Source: Billgrantia lactosivorans
GTDB taxonomy: Bacteria > Pseudomonadota > Gammaproteobacteria > Pseudomonadales > Halomonadaceae
NCBI RefSeq assembly: GCF_003254665.1
Contig: NZ_QHGY01000007.1
Span: forward strand, 62,001-126,000
Length of the DNA stretch: 64,000 nucleotides
Direction of reading: 5' to 3'
Shown: piece by piece, positions 43,426 to 51,087 of the stretch
Layout: each line of letters begins with the position of its first letter
Numbering within the stretch: the stretch's first letter is position 1
Translations under genes and position numbers: made by a program
Notes under the pieces: model-generated
The model's input: only the letters and a program-made list of their open reading frames with translations
What the model was told of the DNA's origin: nothing
Database searches by the model: none

Positions 43426-46241
43426 CGACCCAATCACTGATCATCAACTCGCCCTACGATGCCCCCTCGGCCTACTGGGAGCGCGACGGCAAGCAGATGA
43501 CCCTCAAGCAGGGGCGTCGCCCGGCGGCCTACGAGATCTTCGATACCCGCAACAACACCCAGCGAACCGAGCCCTTGGAGCAGGTCAACCGCATCCGTCA
43601 GCGCGTCGATGAGTGGCGGGCGGATGGCTACCCCGGCGTCACCAGCGTCACCCGCCAGCTACTCGAGCACTGGCACGCCCGGGGCGATTGGGATCCCGAC
43701 GCCTGTCGCTGGGAAGGTGGGCCCCGCCAGTACCCGTTCTACTTCTGCCAGCTCGAAGCCATCGAGACCCTGATTTGGTGGCTGGAAGCCCAGGAACAGT
43801 ACCGCCAGGGCATCTTCCTCAGCGGCGATGGCGGCCCTTGGGAACGTATCTGCAACAAGATGGCGACCGGTTCCGGCAAGACGTCGGTAATGTCGCTGAT
43901 GATCACATGGCAAACCCTGAACGCCATCCACTACCCTAAGGATCGCCGCTACTCTAAGGCGGTGCTGATCGTCACCCCAGGCCTCACGGTGAAGAGTCGC
44001 CTGCAGGTGCTCAAGCCAGGCCACCCCCAGAACGTCTATGACGAGTTTAACCTCTGCCCCAACGAGGCCATGCGACAGCAGCTCAACCGCGTCGAGCTCG
44101 TCATCGAGAACTGGCATACCCTGATGCCGCTAAAAGAGCCGACCCGCTCCGTGGTCAAGAAGGGCAAGGAGAGCGACGAGGCCTTCACCCGCCGGATCCT
44201 GGGGGTGCTGGCTAATGAACGCGACTTGATCGTGATCAACGACGAGGCCCACCACGCCTACCGCAAACCGGCCGAGGCCAAGATCAGCAAGAAGCAGGCC
44301 GAGGAGTTGGGTATCGACCTGGACGAGGCCACTCGCTGGATCGAGGGGTTGGACCGCATCCACAAGACCCGTCGCATTCGGCGCTGCTTCGATCTCTCCG
44401 CTACGCCCTTCGCCCCCACCGGCAAGAGCAACACCGAGTCCGGTCTGTTCGAGTGGATCGTCTCAGACTTCGGCCTCAACGACGCCATCGAGGCCGGGCT
44501 GGTCAAGACCCCACGGGTGGTGGTGCGCGACGACGCCTTGGCCAACGCCAAGACCTACGCCAGCAAGCTCTATCACCTTTACCGCGAGGATGAGGTAAAG
44601 GAGAATCTGAATCGCAGGGCCGAACCTACGGCACCCTTGCCTGATCTAGTACAGAAGGCTTATGCCCTGCTGGCCTACGACTGGAAAGAAACCAAGCAGC
44701 AGTGGGAGGAGGCTGGCCACACTATCCCCCCGGTGATGCTCACTGTCTGTAACCGCACCGAAACCGCGGCGCGAATCGAGCACTTCTTCAACGGTGGCGA
44801 TTGCCTGATCCATGAGACCCAAGCCCCGGATGCCACCCTGCGGGTGGACTCCAAGGTACTCGAGAAGGCCGAGCAGGGGGAAACCAGCAACAGCAAGGAC
44901 AAGCAGTACGCTGCCCGGCTGGAGGCCCTGATCGAAGCCGCCGGACTACCGGCCGACAAAGAGGCCGACCTGCTAGCCATGAAACAGGAGGAGCAACTGC
45001 GTGCCCTGGTCGATACTGTCGGCAAGCGCGGCCAGCCAGGGCAATACCTGCAGAACGTCATCTCGGTGGCCATGCTCTCCGAGGGCTGGGACGCAGCCAA
45101 CGTCACCCACATCATGGGGCTACGCGCTTTCACCAGTCAGCTGCTGTGCGAACAGGTAATTGGCCGCGGCCTGCGTCGCGTCTCCCATGATATGGACGCC
45201 GATCGCAAGTTTCTCCCCGAGTATGTCAATGTCTTCGGGGTGCCACTCTCCATTTTTCAAGACGCCAGCGAAGGCGGCGAGGCACCGCCGCCGCCGAAGC
45301 CCAGCGTGCGCATCGAGGTGGAGCCCGGTCGCAACCACCTGGAAATCCGCTGGCCCAACGTCGACCGCATCGACACCGTGCTCAAGCCGGAGCTGGTGAT
45401 TGACTGGAAGAGTGTGCCGACGCTGACCCTCGACCCGACCCAGACTCCGCTCAATGCGGATATTGCTCCCTCGCTGACCGGCTCTCCCAACCTGGCTATG
45501 GCCACCGATATCGATCTGGAGCGAGCGGTGGACGATTTCCGGCTGCAGAATCTGATCTTCCGGGCGGCCCGCAAGCTCTACCTGCAGAACCAGGCAGCCT
45601 TCGGAGGCCACAAACAGTACCTCGCCGTTCAGTTGATACGGCTGGTCGAACAGTTTCTGGGGAGCCGAAAGCTGGATATCCCCAGCTTGTGGCATCAGGA
45701 CCCGGTCAGGCGCCGCCTGCTCTTCGCCCTGAACATGGACACTGTGGTTCACCACGTGAATCGCCACGTCAGCGAACAGAACGTAGAGCGTCAGGAGCTG
45801 ATCTTCGACGAGCACCAGCCCATCGGCGCCACGTCCTACATGCGCTCTTGGCTCACCACCAAGCCCTGCGCCCCGACCAAGCGCTCCCAGATCAGTCACG
45901 TCGTCTACGACAGCACTTGGGAGAAGATGGTCGCTGACATCTGCGAGGAGCATCCAGAGATTACTGCCTGGGCCAAGAACGACCACCTCGGCTTCAGGGT
46001 GCGTTACCTGTGGCGGGGCTCATCGCGTAATTTCTTACCCGATTACCTAATCCGACTCGCCAATGGCAAGACCTTAGTGCTTGAGGTGAAGGGCCAGGAC
46101 AGCCAGCAAAATGCTGAGAAGCGTTCCGCCATGGAGACCTGGGTAAAGGCTGTCAACGACCAGGGCGGTTTCGGCCAGTGGTCCTACGATACTGTCTTCG
46201 AACCCTCCCAAACCAGGGATGTCATCGAGCAGCATTGCTGA
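43422..46241 (+). CDS. Type III restriction-like DEAD/DEAH helicase-nuclease (Res)
   Basis: 939 residues of superfamily 2. Walker A ATGSGKTS (~150), motif II DEAHH (D274), motif III-like LSATPFAP, motif VI QVIGRGLRR. A C-terminal PD-(D/E)XK nuclease is seen as LPDYLIRL...LVLEVKGQ (D874, E888, K890). This is the Res/BPTD_3080-like architecture that cuts DNA after translocation. It begins with ATGA overlapping the AlbA_2 gene, so all three genes are one translationally coupled operon. Confidence 0.87.
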   Translation: MTTQSLIINSPYDAPSAYWERDGKQMTLKQGRRPAAYEIFDTRNNTQRTEPLEQVNRIRQRVDEWRADGYPGVTSVTRQLLEHWHARGDWDPDACRWEGGPRQYPFYFCQLEAIETLIWWLEAQEQYRQGIFLSGDGGPWERICNKMATGSGKTSVMSLMITWQTLNAIHYPKDRRYSKAVLIVTPGLTVKSRLQVLKPGHPQNVYDEFNLCPNEAMRQQLNRVELVIENWHTLMPLKEPTRSVVKKGKESDEAFTRRILGVLANERDLIVINDEAHHAYRKPAEAKISKKQAEELGIDLDEATRWIEGLDRIHKTRRIRRCFDLSATPFAPTGKSNTESGLFEWIVSDFGLNDAIEAGLVKTPRVVVRDDALANAKTYASKLYHLYREDEVKENLNRRAEPTAPLPDLVQKAYALLAYDWKETKQQWEEAGHTIPPVMLTVCNRTETAARIEHFFNGGDCLIHETQAPDATLRVDSKVLEKAEQGETSNSKDKQYAARLEALIEAAGLPADKEADLLAMKQEEQLRALVDTVGKRGQPGQYLQNVISVAMLSEGWDAANVTHIMGLRAFTSQLLCEQVIGRGLRRVSHDMDADRKFLPEYVNVFGVPLSIFQDASEGGEAPPPPKPSVRIEVEPGRNHLEIRWPNVDRIDTVLKPELVIDWKSVPTLTLDPTQTPLNADIAPSLTGSPNLAMATDIDLERAVDDFRLQNLIFRAARKLYLQNQAAFGGHKQYLAVQLIRLVEQFLGSRKLDIPSLWHQDPVRRRLLFALNMDTVVHHVNRHVSEQNVERQELIFDEHQPIGATSYMRSWLTTKPCAPTKRSQISHVVYDSTWEKMVADICEEHPEITAWAKNDHLGFRVRYLWRGSSRNFLPDYLIRLANGKTLVLEVKGQDSQQNAEKRSAMETWVKAVNDQGGFGQWSYDTVFEPSQTRDVIEQHC

Positions 46242-46310
46242 AAAGTAGAAAGCCGGCTGTAGAAATAAGTCGGCTGCCATTTAAGTATTTAATTAAAATT
46301 AATTGCGTGG

Positions 46311-46343
46311 CCGGGCCGGTAAACTAGGCAGAAACCGGCCCGG
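46311..46343. other. Strong GC hairpin flanked by AT-rich palindromic arms
   Basis: CCGGGCCGGT (46311-46320) pairs perfectly with ACCGGCCCGG (46334-46343) around a 13-nt loop. It is set between AT-rich arms (AATTAAAATTAATT on the left, TTAAATTAATTAATAA on the right). It lies between the res gene and convergent small genes. No T-run follows, so a classical terminator is not clear. Confidence 0.7.
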
Positions 46344-46527
46344 TGACGATGCGGGTTAAATTAATTAATAACGCTCTACTTTGGTGGTTACTACGCACAC
46401 TGACGGACCTTGAGGGAGTGACGTTTTGATGTATTCATAGCTCCATCCCCTCAAGGTATAGAGCCTCCGAGAATCCCAGTACGGTTCACGGCTTGAGATA
46501 GTTTTTTCAGTCGAGGAGGGCTCGCAG

Positions 46528-46746
46528 CTACCCGACAGTTGACGTCTCTCGCCGCATTCGCCGGTTGAACGATACCGCATCGGTCCAGCCGCACATATGG
46601 CAAGCCACCACACGAACACTTCCGGTCTCCGGAACTCGGAACGTCTGCCACTGCTGATCGCGACTTAGCTCAGCATTGCCGCAGCTGCAGCACAGAGTGT
46701 GTGAACCGAGCGTTGAAAAGCGGTAGTGGATTGAGCGGTGAGCCAT
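46528..46746 (-). CDS. Small zinc-ribbon-like hypothetical protein
   Basis: 72 residues with two CxxC pairs (CSCGN and CHMCGW), spaced like a zinc ribbon that could bind nucleic acid or protein. AGAAGG lies at a good distance before the ATG. It follows the next small gene by 21 bp on the same strand. Not recognised as a named family; existence rests on the ribosome site and the motif. Confidence 0.5.
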   Translation of the reverse strand: MAHRSIHYRFSTLGSHTLCCSCGNAELSRDQQWQTFRVPETGSVRVVACHMCGWTDAVSFNRRMRRETSTVG

Positions 46747-46767
46747 GTCCGTGGCCTTCTAACTGGG

Positions 46768-47028
46768 TCAGATGGGTACCGCAAATTTGGGCTTCACACC
46801 GCCCGCTTCCAGCATCTCTTTCGTCAATCTTTTGATGGCCCAGGAGCGCGCCTCGCGCCATGCCTGCTCTTCTGCCAAATCAGGGGCAAGTGGCGGCAAC
46901 GTATGGGTGGATAGTGTGCCTTGCTTGTCGTGCCAGCGGGCTATGACCAGCCAATGCCGACTACTGCTATCTCTCAATAGCGTAAGTTCCACGTCGATGC
47001 CGGCTTCCGTGAAGGTCTCCTGCCTCAT
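46768..47028 (-). CDS. Small hypothetical protein
   Basis: 86 residues, predicted alpha/beta (ELTLLRDSSSRHWLVIARWHD...AWREARSWAIKRLTKEML). CCGGAG stands about nine bases before the ATG. Forms a likely two-gene unit with the zinc-ribbon protein. No function can be assigned. Confidence 0.5.
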   Translation of the reverse strand: MRQETFTEAGIDVELTLLRDSSSRHWLVIARWHDKQGTLSTHTLPPLAPDLAEEQAWREARSWAIKRLTKEMLEAGGVKPKFAVPI

Positions 47029-47258
47029 CGCTCCATTCTCCGGTTGCTTCTGAGATACAAAAGCTTACTCGGGTTCGTGGCTCGGCACTGTAAGCCCACG
47101 CTCATAGTTACGTGAGAGATTGCTTACAAAGGTTGCAGTGATTGACCATAGAGACTTCGAGTTGGGGCCCTTAACCTGCGGCTTGCTATGACTCCTCTTC
47201 ATGGCAACTTGAAGCGAGGAAGTAGGATGCCACGGATGGCTTCGCTTACACTCGCTTC

Positions 47259-47915
47259 ATGTGTGGACGATTCTCTCAGTTCAGCGCTTACCCTCGGCTC
47301 GCCAAGCGGCTACGCGTCGCGATGGAGGCCGGCGCTCCGGCGCCGCGCTACAACATCCCGCCGGGCACCTGGATCAGCGGGTTTCGGAAGGTGGCGCATG
47401 ATGCCCCGCCCGAGCAGCTCGAGCTGTGGTGGGGCTACCGCCCAAAGTGGGCGAAGGGCAAGGCGGCGCAGCCAATCAATGCCCGGGCCGAAACGGTTGC
47501 CACCAGTGGCTACTTCAAGCATGCCTTCGCCCGCGCTCGTTGCATTGTGCCCGCCGATGGCTGGTTCGAGTGGCTGGCTACCGAGACCGGCAAGCAACCG
47601 CACTACATTACCCGCTGCGATCGCGAGCCGATCGCGTTCGCCGGCATCTACGCCGAGAGGGTGGATGGCTCGCTGGGCTGTGCGATCCTGACCGAGCCTG
47701 CCCGGGGTACCGCTGCCGAGGTGCATGACCGTATGCCGCTGATCCTCGATGACGCGAGCCTTGGGCCATGGCTCGATCCCGACCTGACGGATCGGGAGAC
47801 GATTCGCCATGTAGTGCGTCACCTGGATGCGTCGCTGATCGAACATTGGGCGGTGAGCCGGGAGGTGAACCGGCCCGGTAATGATGGGGAAGCTGGACTG
47901 ATCAATCCGGCCTAG
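47259..47915 (+). CDS. SOS response-associated peptidase (SRAP/YedK/HMCES family)
   Basis: 218 residues starting MCGRFSQF, where Cys2 is the catalytic residue that forms a thiazolidine DNA-protein crosslink at abasic sites in single-stranded DNA. The other conserved residues are seen as YNIPPG, NARAET, RCIVPADGWFEW and HDRMPLIL. It lies near umuDC, in keeping with a DNA-damage neighbourhood, but no LexA box was found directly upstream. Confidence 0.92.
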   Translation: MCGRFSQFSAYPRLAKRLRVAMEAGAPAPRYNIPPGTWISGFRKVAHDAPPEQLELWWGYRPKWAKGKAAQPINARAETVATSGYFKHAFARARCIVPADGWFEWLATETGKQPHYITRCDREPIAFAGIYAERVDGSLGCAILTEPARGTAAEVHDRMPLILDDASLGPWLDPDLTDRETIRHVVRHLDASLIEHWAVSREVNRPGNDGEAGLINPA

Positions 47916-47938
47916 TGAGTTGTCGAGATTTCTACAAA

Positions 47939-47956
47939 AAGAAGCGAACTCTTACA
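47939..47956 (+). promoter_or_regulatory. Imperfect GacA-type upstream box for the Rsm-like sRNA
   Basis: AAGAAG-N6-CTTACA compared with the consensus TGTAAG-N6-CTTACA: the right half is exact and the left matches at three positions. It lies about 55-70 bp before the inferred sRNA start, the usual distance for rsmY/rsmZ. Confidence 0.4.
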
Positions 47957-48008
47957 GAATTTCATAACGTGGATTAACACGGTTTTCACTCAGGGCTACT
48001 ACCTTGGT

Positions 48009-48152
48009 GAGTAACGGGCTAGGGAGAGCCCTACAGGGAAGGCCGAGCGACGGAACACTCTGAACCATGGATGTTTGGGCAGGAAGCCCGAAGTTGGATG
48101 GATAAGGATGCGTTGATCGGAAGCCCGGCCCCCCTTGGCCGGGCTTTTTTTT
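48009..48152 (+). ncRNA. RsmY/RsmZ/CsrB-like CsrA-sequestering small RNA
   Basis: About 144 nt with roughly nine GGA triplets. Two short hairpins place GGA in the loop: GGGCT-AGGGAG-AGCCC (starting ~48016) and GGGC-AGGAA-GCCC (~48089). Others lie in single-stranded stretches (TTGGATGGATAAGGATG). A promoter TTAACA-N17-TACTAC (47974-48002) predicts a start near 48009. A strong terminator ends the RNA. Such RNAs bind CsrA/RsmA and lift its translational repression. No protein-coding frame of note overlaps it. Confidence 0.68.
48121..48152 (+). terminator. Rho-independent terminator of the Rsm-like sRNA
   Basis: AAGCCCGGCC pairs with GGCCGGGCTT, followed by a run of eight T. It also faces the end of the convergent umuC. 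Confidence 0.88.
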
Positions 48153-48300
48153 CGGCAGGCTGAGTTGGCGAAATGGCCCCCTACGGCAGGTTTCTTTATC
48201 CCGAAGCGAGAGACGCTATGGTTACGCGTTCTCTAGTTCTCTATGGGTTCGCCAAAATATCGCGTCTCATCGCGCCTGCCCTGGCGGCTGCCAGGGCTCT

Positions 48301-49581
48301 TTATTTGGCTCGAGCGATCGGCAGCTCGTCCCATCTTGTTGAATACCGCTGGGTCAGATTCGCGCAACGCAGATGCCATGCCGCCCCAGGGCTCGGGGTG
48401 CCCAATTTAACAGTCCCGCGGCCCATCCGGCTGTTCAGTTCATCCATCACGCCCATCAGCTTCGCGCTGCGCTGCCTGTCGGCATCGCTCTGGGGCGTAT
48501 CCAGCAGTGATAGCTGCTGCCGGCTGGCGTCGACGAGGTCGAGCAACATTACACCGCCTTTTTGGTAGAGGTAACCCTTACGGTAGATCCGCTGTAGTGC
48601 GTGGCCGGCGGCGTGGAGAATCTCTCGACTATCATCAGTGGGTCGCGACAGCTCAACCACAGCGCTGGGCGTATACTGCGGCAGATCCTGCCTGAACGGG
48701 TTGGTCTTGAGGAACACCAGCACGGCGCGGGCCAGGCTGCCCTGGCTGCGTAGCTTCTCGGCGCCGCGCTGGCCGTGCTGTCGCATGGCTTCGCGGATCT
48801 CGCCTATGTCGTCGGTCAGCTTGCCGAAGCTGCGGCTGGTCATGATGCGCTGCCGGGGCTCATGAAAGTCGTTCATCTCGATGCAGGAGATACCGCGCAG
48901 CTCCAGAGCGGTGCGCTCCAAGGTGACCGAGAAACTCCGTCGGATCCGTTTCGGGTCGGCCTGGGCGAGGTCCCAGCCGGTGCGGATGCCGATAACGGCA
49001 AGGCGCTCCACCAGCCGCTGGCCAACGCCCCAGAGATCGCCTAGCTCGAAGCGCTGGAGTAGCGCTTTGGTTTCGGCGGTACCGGCCTGGAGCACACACA
49101 CGCCGCGATAGGCAGGGATCTTTTTTGCTGCTCTGTTCGCAAATTTGGCGAGTGTTCGGGTTGGTGCAACACCGACGCAGACCGGAATGCCGGTGTACTG
49201 ACGGACGCGGTCATGGAGCTGCCGGGCATGCTCGAGCATCTGGTCGGAGGTAAAGCCACCGAAGCGGACGAACATTTCGTCGATGGAGTAGGGTTCGACG
49301 CCGGGGGAGAACTCCTCGAGCACCGACTGTACTCGGGCGGACATGTCGCCGTAGAGCTCGTAGTTGCTCGAGAGGAGGTGGATCTGTCCGCGGCGAACCT
49401 GATGCTGTAGCTCGAATGCCGGCGTGCCCATTGTGATGCCTAGGGCCTTCAGCTCAGTGGAGAGCGCAATAACACATCCATCGTTATTCGACATCACCCC
49501 AACAGGGCGGCCCCTCAGCCGCGGCTGGAATGCCCTTTCGCAGCTGACGTAAAAACTGTTGCAATCCACCAAGCCGATCAT
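48301..49581 (-). CDS. umuC: DNA polymerase V catalytic subunit UmuC
   Basis: 426-residue Y-family polymerase. MIGLVDCNSFYVSCERAF holds the first catalytic Asp and the YVSCE motif; YSIDEMFVRF holds the acidic pair; GVGQRLVERLA is a helix-hairpin-helix; the C-terminal DUF4113 part is present. It overlaps umuD by 4 bp. Together with UmuD' it performs translesion synthesis after DNA damage. Full length and intact. Confidence 0.95.
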   Translation of the reverse strand: MIGLVDCNSFYVSCERAFQPRLRGRPVGVMSNNDGCVIALSTELKALGITMGTPAFELQHQVRRGQIHLLSSNYELYGDMSARVQSVLEEFSPGVEPYSIDEMFVRFGGFTSDQMLEHARQLHDRVRQYTGIPVCVGVAPTRTLAKFANRAAKKIPAYRGVCVLQAGTAETKALLQRFELGDLWGVGQRLVERLAVIGIRTGWDLAQADPKRIRRSFSVTLERTALELRGISCIEMNDFHEPRQRIMTSRSFGKLTDDIGEIREAMRQHGQRGAEKLRSQGSLARAVLVFLKTNPFRQDLPQYTPSAVVELSRPTDDSREILHAAGHALQRIYRKGYLYQKGGVMLLDLVDASRQQLSLLDTPQSDADRQRSAKLMGVMDELNSRMGRGTVKLGTPSPGAAWHLRCANLTQRYSTRWDELPIARAK

Positions 49582-50018
49582 ACGGCGTACTCATGAATGA
49601 CCGACCTGACAACGCCCCACACCTGGCAATCCAGATCGACGAGCGGGATGGGGGCATAACGTGGATTGCCGGAACAGAGGCAGGGCACGTCGCCGCGCAG
49701 CTCATAGCGCTTCACCGTGATCTCGCCGTCGACCATTGCGACGATGATGTGGCCGGGCCTCGGGTCGATGGAACGATCGACCACCAGAGTATCGCCCTCA
49801 TTGATGCCCAGCTTGACCATGCTGTCGCCTGTCACCGTGAGGAAGAACGTGGCGGAGGGGCGCTTCACGAGCCTCTCGTTGAGATCGAGCACGCGCCCCT
49901 CGTAGTCCTGCGCCGGTGAGGGGAAGCCCGAGAGCCCTGCACGACCGAGGACAAGGGGGTAAGGAAGCGCGAGCGATGGTGGCTCGGGATGAGCCGGAAT
50001 GAGGTTTGCCAGTGTCAT
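49578..50018 (-). CDS. umuD: UmuD, LexA-like self-cleaving polymerase V subunit
   Basis: 146 residues. Catalytic Ser66 (GDSM) and Lys103 (TVKRYEL) keep the 37-residue spacing of E. coli UmuD (Ser60/Lys97). The cleavage-site segment is SGFPSPAQDY, with Ser30-Gly31 where E. coli has Cys24-Gly25; both small residues fit. RecA-stimulated cleavage would yield UmuD'. A LexA box lies 20 bp upstream of the start. Confidence 0.94.
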   Translation of the reverse strand: MTLANLIPAHPEPPSLALPYPLVLGRAGLSGFPSPAQDYEGRVLDLNERLVKRPSATFFLTVTGDSMVKLGINEGDTLVVDRSIDPRPGHIIVAMVDGEITVKRYELRGDVPCLCSGNPRYAPIPLVDLDCQVWGVVRSVIHEYAV

Positions 50019-50037
50019 GTTGAGTCCCTTTGCGCAG

Positions 50038-50053
50038 CTGTCTTTTTATACAG
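50038..50053 (-). promoter_or_regulatory. LexA (SOS) box upstream of umuD
   Basis: CTG-N10-CAG palindrome CTGTCTTTTTATACAG, matching the consensus CTGTATATATATACAG except at a few inner positions. It is placed between promoter and start as expected for SOS control of umuDC. Confidence 0.88.
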
Positions 50054-50899
50054 TATTCTCGATATCATCGCTTCCAGGCAACAGGCAAACGCTAATGAAA
50101 ATTAGCCGCTGGGCAACCTTCAGAGAAAAGTGAGACGGGGCAGGGGGATGCGAATGAACTATCTAAGTCCGCTATGCGCGGGGGGCACGAGCAATTGAAG
50201 GATACGGTCTGAGGCAGTTTCCGCCGAGCTGCTACTTGGTGGAGGTGAGCGAAGAGACCGGGGTGAATAGGCCGATCAAGGAGGGGATGTGCTGATAGTG
50301 GACGAAGCGAAGCTAGTGAACCATGCCACCTGGTGGTAGCCGGGCTGGACGGCGAGCAGCGACCGTTCCACACGCACCGTATCGGTGGAGCGTACCAGCT
50401 GCTGCCGATGGCAGGGCCATGGAATTCAGTAATCGCACGAGAGAGCGATCTGCGCAGGGTGATGGTCAGCCAGGCGCGGCGATACGCTTATGAAGAGAAA
50501 ATGTCTTACAGCCAAGTGAGACATTTGCCATATCGCTACCACTGAGCGATTGGTAGGTTGAGCGTGACGCCTCGTGATGCGATCGATTCGCCGCGGTCGC
50601 CAAGGATGAAGAGAGGTGTCATACAAAAGCCTCGTTCAGGATGAGCGGGGCTTTTCTACGGGCTACTATAGCTCGCTTACGGAACCGAACTCCGGCACAT
50701 AGCCGCATTCGCCATAAGCCGGCCTTGATACCGGTTCTTCCTGTATCGGGGCAGAGAGTTTGTTTGCTCTGCCTCCCCGGCACGTGAAAAAGAAACCTTC
50801 GTTTTCTTTGCGGACTTTCAAGACAATGGACAGCACATGTGAGGCTCAGCGTTCGTAGGCAGCCTACTAAGTCATCTTTGGCAGAGTTTTCATACTGAC
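50054..50899. other. Long non-coding or decayed stretch with hairpins
   Basis: No supportable gene. A 70-codon frame at 50333-50545 (GTG start, no ribosome site) is probably chance or the tail of a decayed gene. Hairpins are clear at 50631-50656 and at 50750-50773 (GGCAGAG pairs with CTCTGCC). Confidence 0.5.
50631..50656. terminator. Terminator-like hairpin
   Basis: AAAGCC pairs with GGCTTT around an inner CTC/GAG stem and is followed by TTCT. The opposite strand has a matching T-rich tail, so it could act on either strand. Confidence 0.55.
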
Positions 50900-51024
50900 C
50901 AAGCCAGCACCTCCGTGGCAGTCTGGTGCGGTCAGGAGATGAAGGACAAGGAAAGGTACGTCACGGAAGTCGTATCAGTCACCCCAACGGGATGGGCCCG
51001 GCCGCATGGCCGGGTCTCCTTTTG
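50900..51024 (+). ncRNA. Possible second GGA-rich Rsm-like small RNA
   Basis: Contains five GGA sites, three packed as AGGAG, AGGAC, AGGAA at 50935-50951, plus CGGAA and GGGAT; the last lies in the loop of a CCC/GGG stem. It ends in a strong terminator, CCCGGCC-GCAT-GGCCGGG then TCTCCTTTT (50998-51022). No GacA box or clear promoter was found, so this is weaker than the candidate at 48.0 kb. Confidence 0.4.
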
Positions 51025-51087
51025 GAATGCAAGACATGTAGTGCAATCCAGCCTTGTCCGGACAGAGTGCCCCCGATCGGCTTAGCG

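Noticed and set aside
48173..48568. 131-codon plus-strand open frame
   Set aside because: Mostly antisense to the 3' end of umuC, no ribosome site and no recognisable domain.
50333..50545. 70-codon frame upstream of the hairpins
   Set aside because: GTG start without a ribosome site and no recognisable motif; probably chance.
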